A DNA stretch of 57,825 bases from CAIYRG01 sp036273455. Lineage in GTDB: Bacteria; Pseudomonadota; Alphaproteobacteria; Micropepsales; Micropepsaceae. Both the position numbers and the translations under genes were made by a program. The DNA lies in NCBI GenBank assembly GCA_036273455.1, contig DASUHP010000076.1, positions 1 to 57,825 of the forward strand. The letters are read 5' to 3'. Of the stretch, positions 44,399 through 53,543 are shown piece after piece. Under the pieces are notes generated by a model, which was given only the letters and a program-made list of their open reading frames with translations, was not told where the DNA came from and ran no database searches. Position 1 is the first letter of the stretch, and every line of letters begins with the position of its first letter.

Positions 44399-45498
44399 CT
44401 TGCCAGGTCTCTGTCAGCCAATCCCGCGATCCAGCCGGTCAGCCCGATTTGATCGCTGAACAACACCGCCACAAAAACGACGGCAAACGTCACGCAGAAA
44501 CAAAGGGCATTGCCAGACGAAAAAACGTCGAGCCAGCCGGGAACGGAAGTGATGTCTTTGTTTACCTCACCGGCAACATTGTTCGCATCGCTGTAAAAGC
44601 GCGCGACGCTGAGCAAGTAAATCGGCCTGATCAGGACCGTGACAATGCCAACCGCCACGAAGACAGGTATGGCTGCCAACAGATATGCGTCATAGATGTA
44701 ATGCGGCCGATCCGGGCGCCAATCGTATCGAAGAACGAAAAACGTAAAAACATAAGACGCTATACCGACGATCCAGCACACCGCGCTGTAACCCAAACGC
44801 AACCCGAGTGCCTTCTGTGGCTCTGATTCCAATAACCTGATGGAATCCCTGCCCGCGGCCACGAAGTCGCGTCCGTTGACCAGCGCGGGAACCACGCCCA
44901 TCGTCGCCACTTTCCAGGCATAGTAGAGCAGCTCGTCCAGTGCGGTGCGGTGATTGTGCTTCTTGGGCAAACGCCCGAGAATCGCCCTGACGGTGATCCA
45001 ACCATCGATGGCAGTGAACAACCAGATTCTGCCGAGATGACGATCAGCGATCGCTAAGCACCTCGCGATCGTAACTTCCTGGCCAGTGGTGCGCAGATCG
45101 TGAACAGCCACCATGGCCGCATTGCACAGGCCGATCGGGTAGCTCGCAACCATGACGATCAGGAAAGTCCAGCCGAGCAATGCCAGATTGACGAGCGCGA
45201 AGGCGTTTTTCCTGTTGTCTTCGCTGGCTGAGCGAACCGCGTCCCATAGCTGATCGGGTATCCAGTGCAGCATCTGGACCCACGCGAGATAGGCGGCCCA
45301 GACAACCAGCCACTGGAAAATCGCAAATGCTAAAATCTCTGGCTCTTTCCTCAGCAAATTTAGAACGCCCGGTATGTTGCCGAAGAAGATGCTGAAATTA
45401 CTGACGGTAAATGTCTTGGGCCTGTGGCCCTGACGTTCAAAATACTGCTTTGCCTCGTCACGCGCGTCGTTCAGTGGATCGCGAATAGAATCGAACAT
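44383..45498 (-). CDS. Hypothetical polytopic membrane protein
   Basis: 371 residues with about six hydrophobic segments (FAIFQWLVVWAAYLAWVQML, LLGWTFLIVMVASYPIGLC, YSAVCWIVGIASYVFTFFVL, AIPVFVAVGIVTVLIRPIYL) on a charged N-terminal tail. The polar loop around residues 140-230 contains GRDFVAAGRDSIRLLESEPQ. No family recognised; DUF6159-type is a guess. It is transcribed toward sorB, overlapping its end. Confidence 0.8.
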   Translation of the reverse strand: MFDSIRDPLNDARDEAKQYFERQGHRPKTFTVSNFSIFFGNIPGVLNLLRKEPEILAFAIFQWLVVWAAYLAWVQMLHWIPDQLWDAVRSASEDNRKNAFALVNLALLGWTFLIVMVASYPIGLCNAAMVAVHDLRTTGQEVTIARCLAIADRHLGRIWLFTAIDGWITVRAILGRLPKKHNHRTALDELLYYAWKVATMGVVPALVNGRDFVAAGRDSIRLLESEPQKALGLRLGYSAVCWIVGIASYVFTFFVLRYDWRPDRPHYIYDAYLLAAIPVFVAVGIVTVLIRPIYLLSVARFYSDANNVAGEVNKDITSVPGWLDVFSSGNALCFCVTFAVVFVAVLFSDQIGLTGWIAGLADRDLASYGLP

Positions 45499-45673
45499 CT
45501 GGCCTGCCGCCGATTTGGACCACCTCAGACGCTATCCGGAGCTCATTAAAACTTGCTTAGGAGTCCGCGTCGGCCCGCTTGCGCCCCGCGCCGCCAGCCG
45601 CGGCATTGCAACACTTCGCCGGTCTGTCAATTGCGGCGAAAGCGGCCGGGGCACGCATTGAGCGTTTTGAACC

Positions 45674-46591
45674 TTAAATCGAATTGCTGTTGGCGAGCAG
45701 AACGCCGAGCGTGACCAAAAGCGCGCTGACGCCTTTTTGCACGAGATTGCGTGCCGACAAATCCTCGCGGCCGAGGGCCGGGAAAAACTCCGTCAGCACG
45801 ACCCCAAATGCAAACACGAATAAGGTGGTCGTAGAGGACACGGCTGAGACCAGTGCGACCGGCGCCAGGAGTGAGGCGAACCGGACCGCCAGCCCGCCGC
45901 CGAGATTGACCAGTTCGTTGGCGGCGTTGATGCCCACCACTGCGCCGGGGCTGCGCCCGAACAGCGCAACGAATTCGCGAAACAGCGACGGCACACAAAG
46001 AATTCCGGCGCCAAACACCGCCTCGCCGGCAAACATCCAGAAAGTGGTCTCCCAGAATCCGCTTGCGACGGCAAAATATTTGAACAGCACAGTCGAAGCG
46101 GCAACGATCAGCGCCGAAACTGCCATCAGAAATACGAGGCGCAATTTGAACTGGCGCAGAAAGGCACGTCCATGCACCGACACTGCGACCGCCCCGATCA
46201 AAATCAACAGGACGCCGCCGAGTTGAGTCCATGACAGCAATTCGTGAAGAAACATCCAGGCGAGCACCAGCGTGAAGACGGTGGAAAACTGGAACAGCGG
46301 CGCCACCACGGAGGCTTCGTCTGATTGTATGGCGCGCAGATAGAACAGCATCGCGCCCATATACATGGCCCCGGACAGCGCCACGACGGCCGACTCGCGG
46401 ATCGGCAGATTGAGCGCGGACGGCTGGAACAACCAGATCAGCGGCAGCGCGATGACCCCGACGATGGCGGTGAAGATCATCAGCACCGCGGTATTGCTGT
46501 CCCTGAAATATTTCTCGACCAGATATTTGTCGATGTGAGTCGAGGCGGCCCATGAAATGGGGCCGAGAAAGGCGAGCGCGAGCCAGAGCAT
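45674..46591 (-). CDS. EamA/DMT-family exporter
   Basis: 305 residues with ten TM segments in two five-helix halves, each with the EamA pattern (ALSGAMYMGAMLFYLRAIQS; VVAPLFQFSTVFTLVLAWMF). Probable metabolite exporter; the substrate is unknown. Divergent from the quinoprotein gene with about 110 bases between. The 175 bases downstream (45499-45673) show no gene or terminator. Confidence 0.9.
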   Translation of the reverse strand: MLWLALAFLGPISWAASTHIDKYLVEKYFRDSNTAVLMIFTAIVGVIALPLIWLFQPSALNLPIRESAVVALSGAMYMGAMLFYLRAIQSDEASVVAPLFQFSTVFTLVLAWMFLHELLSWTQLGGVLLILIGAVAVSVHGRAFLRQFKLRLVFLMAVSALIVAASTVLFKYFAVASGFWETTFWMFAGEAVFGAGILCVPSLFREFVALFGRSPGAVVGINAANELVNLGGGLAVRFASLLAPVALVSAVSSTTTLFVFAFGVVLTEFFPALGREDLSARNLVQKGVSALLVTLGVLLANSNSI

Positions 46592-46701
46592 CGTGCATCT
46601 GCACCGGGCCGGATTATCGCGTCAATACTGCTGCGCCGGACTTTGCGGGACGGCCGGTCAAGAGTAATTTCACCCGCAGGACCATTGGGCAGGAGGGACT
46701 G

Positions 46702-48387
46702 GTGAAGCGGATAGACGTGATTGCGGCGCTATTGGCGCTGGGCGTATCGGGCCAGGCAGTCGCCCAGACCGACAGTGACCTGAAAAATGCGGCGAAGACA
46801 CCGGACCGCATCCTCACCTATGGCATGAGCTATAGCGAGCAGCGCTTCAGCCCGCTGACGCAGATCAACCGCGAGACCGTCAACCGGCTGGTGCCGGCGT
46901 GGTCCTATAGCCTTGACAGCGACAAAGGCGAGGAATCGCAGCCGCTGGTGATGAATGGCGTGATGTACATCACCAGCCATGACAAGACCGTCGCGCTGGA
47001 TGCAGTAACGGGCAAGGAAATCTGGAAGACGGCGGTCGTCTATCCGGAAGACACCGTGAAGGTGGTGTGTTGCGGTATCGTGAACCGCGGCGGCGCGCTC
47101 TACAATGGCCGCTTCTACCGCACGCTGCTCGACGGACGCGTACAGGCGCTGGACGCGAAGACCGGAAAAGAAATCTGGGTCGTGCGGGCGTCCGACACGA
47201 AAGACGGTATCGCCATGACCGGCGCGCCGCTGATCGCCAATGGCGTCGTGATTGTCGGCGTCGCGGGTTCAGAATTCAGCATCCGCGGCTTCATTGACGG
47301 CTATGACCCGCAGACCGGTAAGCGTCTGTGGCGGCGCTATACCATTCCGCGCCCGGGAGAACCCGGTGCCGAAACCTGGCCGGACAATGCGCGCCGGGCC
47401 GCAGGCGGCAGCACCTGGACCACCGGTTCCTATGATCCCGATCTCGACCTCGTCTATTGGGGCACCGGCAATCCTTCGCCATGGAATCCGCTCGACCGCA
47501 AGGGCGATAATCTTTACACGGATTCAATTCTGGCGATCCGCCCGAAAACCGGCGAGATCGTCTGGCATTACCAGACCTCGCCGAACGATCCCTTCGACCA
47601 TGATAATGTCAATGCGCTGGTGCTGGCCGATATCAATGCCGGCGGACAGCCGCGTAAAGTGGTCATGCAGGCGGCACGCAACGGGTTTTTTTATGTCCTC
47701 GACCGCGCGAGCGGCAAACTGCTGGCGGCAAATAAATATGTGAAGGTCACCTGGGCCGACCGCGTCGATATGGCGACCGGCCGGCCGGTATGGTCGGAAT
47801 CCACCAAACAGATTCTCGACCACGTCGCGCATATCGAGACCTGGCCCTTCATCGCCGGGGGCACCAACTGGTTTCCGATGTCGTTCAGCCCCCAAACCGG
47901 CCTTGCCTATGTGAATGCCTTCAATATCGGGGCTGAATATGAACCACTTCCACCCGGTGAATTGGGCGATCTCGAACCAGGCGACCGCAGCGGCGGCAAC
48001 ACGGTGAAGGTGAAGAATATCTATGCCGAAGGCGAAGCACGCGGTTATCTCAAGGCTGTCGACCCGCTGACCGGACAGGCAAAGTGGCAGACCGGATTCA
48101 AAAGCCCGAATTACTCCGGCACGCTGGTTACTGCCGGCGGGCTGGTGTTCACCGGCGAACTGACCGGCGAATTCATCGCGGTGGACGCGAATAACGGCAA
48201 GATTCTCTGGCAGTTCCAGACTCCCTCCGGAATCATCGGACAACCGGTGACCTGGGAGAAGGACGGCGACCAATATGTTACGGTGACGAGCGGCATTGGC
48301 GGAGTCTATGTCCGCCAGCCCGATCCGAACCTGCAGCATGTACCCCGCGGCGGTTCGCTATGGACATTCAAACTGCTGAACCCGTGA
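46702..48387 (+). CDS. PQQ-dependent alcohol dehydrogenase, probable lanthanide type
   Basis: 561 residues from a GTG after AGGAGGG; the open frame back to 46552 is rejected. Signal peptide (IAALLALGVSGQAVAQ). Quinoprotein eight-blade propeller with repeats such as LDAVTGKEIWK. Vicinal Cys123-Cys124 (VVCCGIV) is the family disulfide. Metal-site residues by spacing to methanol dehydrogenase: Glu191 (GSEFSIRG), Asn257 (WGTGNPSP), catalytic Asp299 (PFDHD), with Asp301 two positions on, the extra Asp seen in lanthanide-dependent XoxF/PedH enzymes where Ca enzymes have a non-acid. Oxidises an alcohol or aldehyde in the periplasm. No fused cytochrome. Next gene overlaps by 28 bases. Confidence 0.9.
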   Translation: MKRIDVIAALLALGVSGQAVAQTDSDLKNAAKTPDRILTYGMSYSEQRFSPLTQINRETVNRLVPAWSYSLDSDKGEESQPLVMNGVMYITSHDKTVALDAVTGKEIWKTAVVYPEDTVKVVCCGIVNRGGALYNGRFYRTLLDGRVQALDAKTGKEIWVVRASDTKDGIAMTGAPLIANGVVIVGVAGSEFSIRGFIDGYDPQTGKRLWRRYTIPRPGEPGAETWPDNARRAAGGSTWTTGSYDPDLDLVYWGTGNPSPWNPLDRKGDNLYTDSILAIRPKTGEIVWHYQTSPNDPFDHDNVNALVLADINAGGQPRKVVMQAARNGFFYVLDRASGKLLAANKYVKVTWADRVDMATGRPVWSESTKQILDHVAHIETWPFIAGGTNWFPMSFSPQTGLAYVNAFNIGAEYEPLPPGELGDLEPGDRSGGNTVKVKNIYAEGEARGYLKAVDPLTGQAKWQTGFKSPNYSGTLVTAGGLVFTGELTGEFIAVDANNGKILWQFQTPSGIIGQPVTWEKDGDQYVTVTSGIGGVYVRQPDPNLQHVPRGGSLWTFKLLNP

Positions 48388-50513
48388 ACCGCGCAGAAAC
48401 GGTCCCGACGACCTGTGCGGAGTGTTCGGCGCATTGCGGCGCGCTACTGACAGTCAGTGATGGGCGCGTCACCAATGTCGCGCCCAATCCGGATCATCCC
48501 TATTCGAGGGGTGCTTTCTGCATCAAAGGCATTCGCGGGCTGACCGGCCTCACCTATCACAAACTGCGTCTCTTGCATCCGCTGCGGCGAATGGGCGAAC
48601 GCGGCGCCGGGTCGTGGCAGCGCATTTCCTGGGACGAAGCGCTGGATGCAATCGCTGATGGATTGGCGGCAGCGCGGGCGAAATATGGCCCATTGTCGCT
48701 CGCTGGTGCCGTCAGCAACGCCAATTGCAACCGCGGTGTCACCGTGCCGCTGCTGCTGCGTTCGCTGGGTTCGCCGAATGTGCTGATCAACCAGGATCTG
48801 TGCGGTGGCTGCCGCGGTGTCAGCAGCCGCGTCACGGGGCTGGATATTGCGCGCGGCGAAGACATTGAGGATGCCAATTGTGCTCTGGTGGCGGGGCGCA
48901 ATTCTTACGCCGCCAATCCGGTCGAATGGACCCAGCTGAAGAATCTCAAAAAGCGCGGCGGGCGGATCATCGTGCTCGATCCGAAACGGACACCGGCGGC
49001 GGACATCGCCGATTTGTGGCTGCGGCCCCGGCCGGGCACAGATGCCGCAATCGGCCTCGCCATGATGCATGTGCTGATCCGCGAGTCGCTGTACGACCGC
49101 GAATTTGTCACTGCGTGGTGCACCGGATTCGATTCCCTGAAACAGCGGGTGGCGGAATTCGCGCCGGAAGCGGCGGAGCGCCTGAGCGGAGTGCGGGCAG
49201 CCGACATCGAATCCGCAGCGCGCATCTATGCCGATGGGCCGTCGACCTTCGTCAGTGGTCACGGCATTGATGCCTTCAGCGCCGGGGTGCAGACATTCCG
49301 CGCTTTCCATTGTCTGCTTGCGATCAGCGGCAATGTGGACAGGCGTGGCGGAAACTTAAGGGTGAAGAAGCCGCGCGGCTTTCGCGATTTCGCCCAGGTG
49401 GTACATGATCCGGCGTTCCGGCTGCCGCGCGAGATCGAGAAACAGCGGATTGGCGCACAGCAGTTTCCACTGTGGTCGGGACCCGAAGGATGGCAGGCGG
49501 CCTGCCACAATCCGTCGGCTATCGATGCGATGCTGACCGGCAATCCCTATCCGTTGCGCGCGATGTATATCAGCGGCGTCAATCCGGTGGTCACTTATCC
49601 CGACACGCACAAAACCGTAGCCGCACTGAAGTCTCTGGATTTTCTGGCCGTTGCCGCCGACATGATGACGCCGACCGCCGCGCTCGCAGATATTGCGCTG
49701 CCGAAAACGACCGGGGTCGAAGAGGAAGACGTCAAACTTTCTCCCGGCGGCTGCGTCACCTACACCAATCCGGCCGTGCCGCCGCAGGGCGAAGCGCGCT
49801 GCGATCTCGACATTGCAATTGCGCTTCTCGACCGAATGGGGGCGCGCGGAGCGGTGACAAAAAACCTGTTCCGCTGGCGTACGCAATCGGAGTTCACGGA
49901 GTTTCTGCTTGGTGACAGTGGAATCACAATCGACAACTTGCGGCGCGACGGCTATGCGCGTTTCAAATACCGGCTCGGCGACTTTGGCGAACGGCCCTTC
50001 CCCACCCCAAGCGGCAAGATCGAGCTTTACGCGACAAGACTTGCCGATCTCGGTCTTGATCCCCTGCCCAATTTCATTGCACCGGCAGCCGATTCATCGC
50101 GCCCCGATATCCGGGAGAATTTCCCGCTGCTGCTGCTCACGGGTGACCGGGAAAAGACCTATCACCATTCGCGTTTCCGTGAACAGGATTGGGCGCAAAA
50201 GGTCTCGCCCGATCCGCGTCTGCTGATCCACCCGGAAACCGCGCGGGAACTGGCGTTCACCGATGGGGCCTGGGTGCGTCTGGAAACCGAACATCTGGCT
50301 GGTGCGTGCCTGCTCAAGCTGAAAGTGACGGATGCCACGCCACCGGGAGTGGTCAGCACCGGCATGGGATGGTGGAAACCCGGTGCGGATGCGGGATTCC
50401 AGGGCGCCTATGAGATCAATATCAACGCTGCAGTGAGTTACCACGGTCCATGGGACCCCATGTCGGGGTCGGCCGATACACGCGGCCGGCGCTGCCGGAT
50501 CAGGGCGGCATAG
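48360..50513 (+). CDS. Molybdopterin oxidoreductase with [4Fe-4S] cluster
   Basis: 717 residues of the DMSO-reductase family. N-terminal TCAECSAHC ... FCIKG gives C19-x2-C22-x3-C26-x27-C54 for the [4Fe-4S] cluster. Likely Mo ligand is in NQDLCGGCRGVSS (Cys148 or Cys151). Domain text WDEALDAIADGL, IVLDPKRTPAADIADLWL and the C-terminal MPT-binding half (LLTGDREKTYHHSRF) fit. There is no signal peptide, so it is probably cytosolic, in contrast to the periplasmic quinoprotein whose stop it overlaps; a GTG at 48384 would make the overlap four bases. Substrate unknown. Confidence 0.9.
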   Translation: MDIQTAEPVNRAETVPTTCAECSAHCGALLTVSDGRVTNVAPNPDHPYSRGAFCIKGIRGLTGLTYHKLRLLHPLRRMGERGAGSWQRISWDEALDAIADGLAAARAKYGPLSLAGAVSNANCNRGVTVPLLLRSLGSPNVLINQDLCGGCRGVSSRVTGLDIARGEDIEDANCALVAGRNSYAANPVEWTQLKNLKKRGGRIIVLDPKRTPAADIADLWLRPRPGTDAAIGLAMMHVLIRESLYDREFVTAWCTGFDSLKQRVAEFAPEAAERLSGVRAADIESAARIYADGPSTFVSGHGIDAFSAGVQTFRAFHCLLAISGNVDRRGGNLRVKKPRGFRDFAQVVHDPAFRLPREIEKQRIGAQQFPLWSGPEGWQAACHNPSAIDAMLTGNPYPLRAMYISGVNPVVTYPDTHKTVAALKSLDFLAVAADMMTPTAALADIALPKTTGVEEEDVKLSPGGCVTYTNPAVPPQGEARCDLDIAIALLDRMGARGAVTKNLFRWRTQSEFTEFLLGDSGITIDNLRRDGYARFKYRLGDFGERPFPTPSGKIELYATRLADLGLDPLPNFIAPAADSSRPDIRENFPLLLLTGDREKTYHHSRFREQDWAQKVSPDPRLLIHPETARELAFTDGAWVRLETEHLAGACLLKLKVTDATPPGVVSTGMGWWKPGADAGFQGAYEININAAVSYHGPWDPMSGSADTRGRRCRIRAA

Positions 50514-50578
50514 TGAATACCTGCTCCGTCACAAATCGGGTAATGTGTCTCTCGATTGGGAGCCTCGGGAGGGAGATC

Positions 50579-51082
50579 ATGCGCAGACCTGGCTTGTTTA
50601 TTTCCATTGCAGCAATCGCCGTTATGACGGCGTCCGCAACTTCCGCGGCGACCGCTGGGTCACCTCTGCGGACCATCCGGGTTCTCAGTTCGGCGGGCGC
50701 GCGCGGACTGGTCGAGGGCTGCACCGCGTGGGCGGAAAAGAATCGCGCCACAGTTGCAATGGCGGTGCTGGACTGGGGCGGCAACCTGATTGAATCGCAT
50801 GCCATGGAAGGGGCAGCACCGAATGCGATTGATACAGCATTGCTGAAAGCGCGCAACGCGCTGCGTTGGCGCCGCCCGAGTTCGGAAACCGCGCAGATCG
50901 TGCGCAGCGGACAAAATCTTGCGCCGACTTATATCCGCGGCGATTTTCCCATGCCGGGAGCGCTACCCATCGTCGTCGACGGACAGGTGGTGGGGGCGAT
51001 GGGAGTTTCGAGCGGCGATGGCGAGAAATGCGCCCAGGCCGGAATCGATGCCGTATTCGGAAAGAGCGCGACGACGAAATAA
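50579..51082 (+). CDS. GlcG/HbpS-like secreted protein
   Basis: 167 residues from the ATG at 50579 (GGGAGG upstream). Signal peptide (ISIAAIAVMTASATSAATAG). The rest is a GlcG domain (formerly DUF336): ARGLVEGCTAWAEKN, VAMAVLDWGGNLIESHAM, and a C-terminal GAMGVSSGDGEKCAQAG. Family members bind heme or cobalamin or accompany oxidoreductases. It follows the Mo enzyme and precedes a vWA protein at close spacing. Confidence 0.85.
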   Translation: MRRPGLFISIAAIAVMTASATSAATAGSPLRTIRVLSSAGARGLVEGCTAWAEKNRATVAMAVLDWGGNLIESHAMEGAAPNAIDTALLKARNALRWRRPSSETAQIVRSGQNLAPTYIRGDFPMPGALPIVVDGQVVGAMGVSSGDGEKCAQAGIDAVFGKSATTK

Positions 51083-51122
51083 AAACAGGGCTGGCCTGAA
51101 CAACTTTTCCGCGGAGAAGTCC

Positions 51123-51989
51123 ATGCGCCGTTCGACTGCCGCTCTTCTGCTTGGTGCGCTTGCGTTCCTGCCGCAACAGGCGACCTCCGCCGCCGGTCAG
51201 CAGGAAGTCGATCTCAAGCTTGTACTGGCGGTTGACGTGTCGGGCAGCATCGACAATGAGGAATTGCAGCTCGAACGCGAAGGGACGGCGGACGCGTTTG
51301 CCGATCCGGAAGTTATGCGCGCAATCCAGAACGGCTCGCTCGGCCGGATTGCCGTGGCGATGGTCGATTTTTCCAGCGACCCGTATAACAAGATCGTTGC
51401 CGACTGGCACATCATCCGCGACCGGCCGTCGGCGCTGCAATTCGCCGACTTCGTGCGGAAAATCCCGCGCTCGGTCGGGCACAGGACTTCGATCAGCAGC
51501 GCGCTCGAACTCGGCACGGTGATGCTGGAGAGCAGCGACAAGGACATCACCAGCAGCCGAAACGTGATCGATGTCTCCGGCGATGGTCCGAACAATTGGG
51601 GCAATCATATGCAGCCGGCACACGATCGCACCGTCGCCGATGGCATAGTGATCAACGGATTGCCGGTGATGGATCAACAGGCAAACGGCTATTTCCCGGA
51701 TCTCGACAAATATTATGCCGCCTGCGTTGCCGGCGGACGCGGTTCGTTCGTGATCGTGGTGCGCAATTACCGCGACTATGCCGCAGGAATGCGCCGAAAA
51801 CTGGTGCTGGAAATTTCCCGGAACGGCAGCCCCACACAACAGAAGGCGCTGGCGAATGAGCGGCTGCTCACGCGAGTTGCAGCAGTGGGCGGTCCGAATG
51901 CCGCTCCACAGTTGCTGCGCCCGGGCCGCAATGAGTTCTCCAACCAGTGCGACAATGTCACGGGTCCGTTCAGTTTTGGCCAATTCTGA
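51123..51989 (+). CDS. DUF1194 protein (von Willebrand A-like, secreted)
   Basis: 288 residues from the ATG at 51123 (GGAGAAGTCC). Signal peptide about 25 residues. vWA/MIDAS: LVLAVDVSGSIDNEE (DxSxS), mid-domain HRTSISSALELG, and VIDVSGDGPNNWG. Ends in a long beta-rich tail. Metal-dependent protein binding is the usual role of the fold. Function unknown; commonly seen near quinoprotein-type clusters in alphaproteobacteria, by memory. Confidence 0.87.
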   Translation: MRRSTAALLLGALAFLPQQATSAAGQQEVDLKLVLAVDVSGSIDNEELQLEREGTADAFADPEVMRAIQNGSLGRIAVAMVDFSSDPYNKIVADWHIIRDRPSALQFADFVRKIPRSVGHRTSISSALELGTVMLESSDKDITSSRNVIDVSGDGPNNWGNHMQPAHDRTVADGIVINGLPVMDQQANGYFPDLDKYYAACVAGGRGSFVIVVRNYRDYAAGMRRKLVLEISRNGSPTQQKALANERLLTRVAAVGGPNAAPQLLRPGRNEFSNQCDNVTGPFSFGQF

Positions 51990-51998
51990 AACGCGGCG

Positions 51999-53435
51999 TC
52001 ACGGCGCGGTCCAGCTGATGCCGACAAGCGGCCAATAGACCGGGACGAGCACAAACAGAACCACGCCTTCAATGATGCTGAGCGCAAGACCCACTTTGAA
52101 CATGTCGCGGCTGTCGAAATAGCCATAGGACAATCCCTGCACCAGCACGGATGATTGGTACACAAACAACTTCCCGCCGGACGCGAAGGCCAGCACCATG
52201 GCGACGGCCATGGGGTTGAGTGCATGCTCATGCGAAAAACCGATCATCACCGGGAGCGAAGTGCTAAGCATGGAAAGTTCACTGCCCAGCAGGAAGTGGT
52301 AGAAGAACCCCGCCCAATAGAGCACGCTTGGACCCCATAATGTGCCGCCGAGATATGGCGTCATCCACGACACCATGGCGCCGGTAAGCACATTTAGTGC
52401 CCCGGTCTGGATCAATATGGTTCCCATACTGAGGGCTGTGCCAAGAAACACCGTGAGCAGGAAGTTGACGCCGCGCACGTCTTTCACGGTCAGCACGCCA
52501 ATTCCTGGCAGGACAAAAACCAGACCGGCGCCCAGCGCCACCACGGCGGGATCGATGTGATGCGCGAAATCACTCGCCCATAGAATGATGGCAATGACGA
52601 GCACGAGCGCGGTCTTCTTCTCCGTCACGCTCCACGGCTTGCGGACGGTGGATCCTGCGGCGTGACCTGCGGGAATCCGGCGCCGTTCCGGTGGGTAAAG
52701 CCAGGCCACGACCAGCCATGACGCCGCGATCGTGATGAGGATCGCCGGGAGATAGGCGATGAAATATGTGCTCCACGGAATGGCCTGGCCGGTGATCCGT
52801 TGCACGAGGCCGCGGGCCAGCACAGTCGCGCCGCCGGCCAGGATCATCTTGTTGAACAAGCCGCAGCTGTAAGTCAGAATCACAAACAACCCGCGCCCGA
52901 TGCGGCTGCCCTTTTCCACTCCGAAGGCATTCACGATCCCCATGACCATCGGTGCGAGGATCGCGAGCTGCGCCATGCCGGATGGCACGAGAAAATTCAG
53001 CAGCAGCACCAGGACGATGACGGCGAGCAACAACCCGCCATAGGAGGCACCGGCGACGCTCATGCCGATTTGGCCGATGCGCGCGGCGAGCCCGGATTTG
53101 GCAGCGGCTTGGCCCATGAGGACGGCACCGAACAAAAACCATGGCGAGTTATCGGCAAAACCCGAGAATGCAGTCTCGAATTTCGCGACACCCAAAGCCC
53201 AGAACAGATAACAGCCGATCAGCCCGGTGATGCCGTGCTCCACGGGTTCAAAAATCCACCACGCGACCATGAAGACGGTAATCGCCAACGCGTGGGCAAT
53301 CAGCGGATCGGGCGCGACCGGCGCAAACCACACGACGAGACCCGCGAGCGGTCCCACCGCCACGCTCGCGGCGCGGCGGAGATTTCCGCGCGCAGATGCG
53401 CCGGTAGCATGGATGACTGAGTCGGCGGTTGTCAT
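51999..53435 (-). CDS. SLC13/DASS-type anion carrier
   Basis: 478 residues from the ATG at 53433-53435 (GGGGGAT upstream). About eleven TM segments with SLC13 pattern: NFLVPSGMAQLAILAPMVMG, repeat-hairpin text ALSMGTILIQTGALNVLTG. Such carriers import di/tricarboxylates or sulfate, often with sodium. The substrate here is not evident. Convergent with the DUF1194 gene (nine bases apart) and divergent from the Rieske operon. Confidence 0.87.
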   Translation of the reverse strand: MTTADSVIHATGASARGNLRRAASVAVGPLAGLVVWFAPVAPDPLIAHALAITVFMVAWWIFEPVEHGITGLIGCYLFWALGVAKFETAFSGFADNSPWFLFGAVLMGQAAAKSGLAARIGQIGMSVAGASYGGLLLAVIVLVLLLNFLVPSGMAQLAILAPMVMGIVNAFGVEKGSRIGRGLFVILTYSCGLFNKMILAGGATVLARGLVQRITGQAIPWSTYFIAYLPAILITIAASWLVVAWLYPPERRRIPAGHAAGSTVRKPWSVTEKKTALVLVIAIILWASDFAHHIDPAVVALGAGLVFVLPGIGVLTVKDVRGVNFLLTVFLGTALSMGTILIQTGALNVLTGAMVSWMTPYLGGTLWGPSVLYWAGFFYHFLLGSELSMLSTSLPVMIGFSHEHALNPMAVAMVLAFASGGKLFVYQSSVLVQGLSYGYFDSRDMFKVGLALSIIEGVVLFVLVPVYWPLVGISWTAP

Positions 53436-53543
53436 GACGATCCCCCGGTTCACTGCGGCAGCTTTTCAGAAAAATGCGGGTATCGTCAAATGGATGGGCG
53501 TTGCCCGAGCAGGCGGTTTTTGAAATAAACGCCTTGGGAGGCT

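Noticed and set aside
45627..46604. 325-codon open frame overlapping the EamA gene in another frame
   Set aside because: The EamA frame has ten clear TM segments; this one is Arg-rich nonsense.
50685..51983. 432-codon antisense open frame over GlcG and DUF1194 genes
   Set aside because: No protein-like text, spans two real genes on the other strand.
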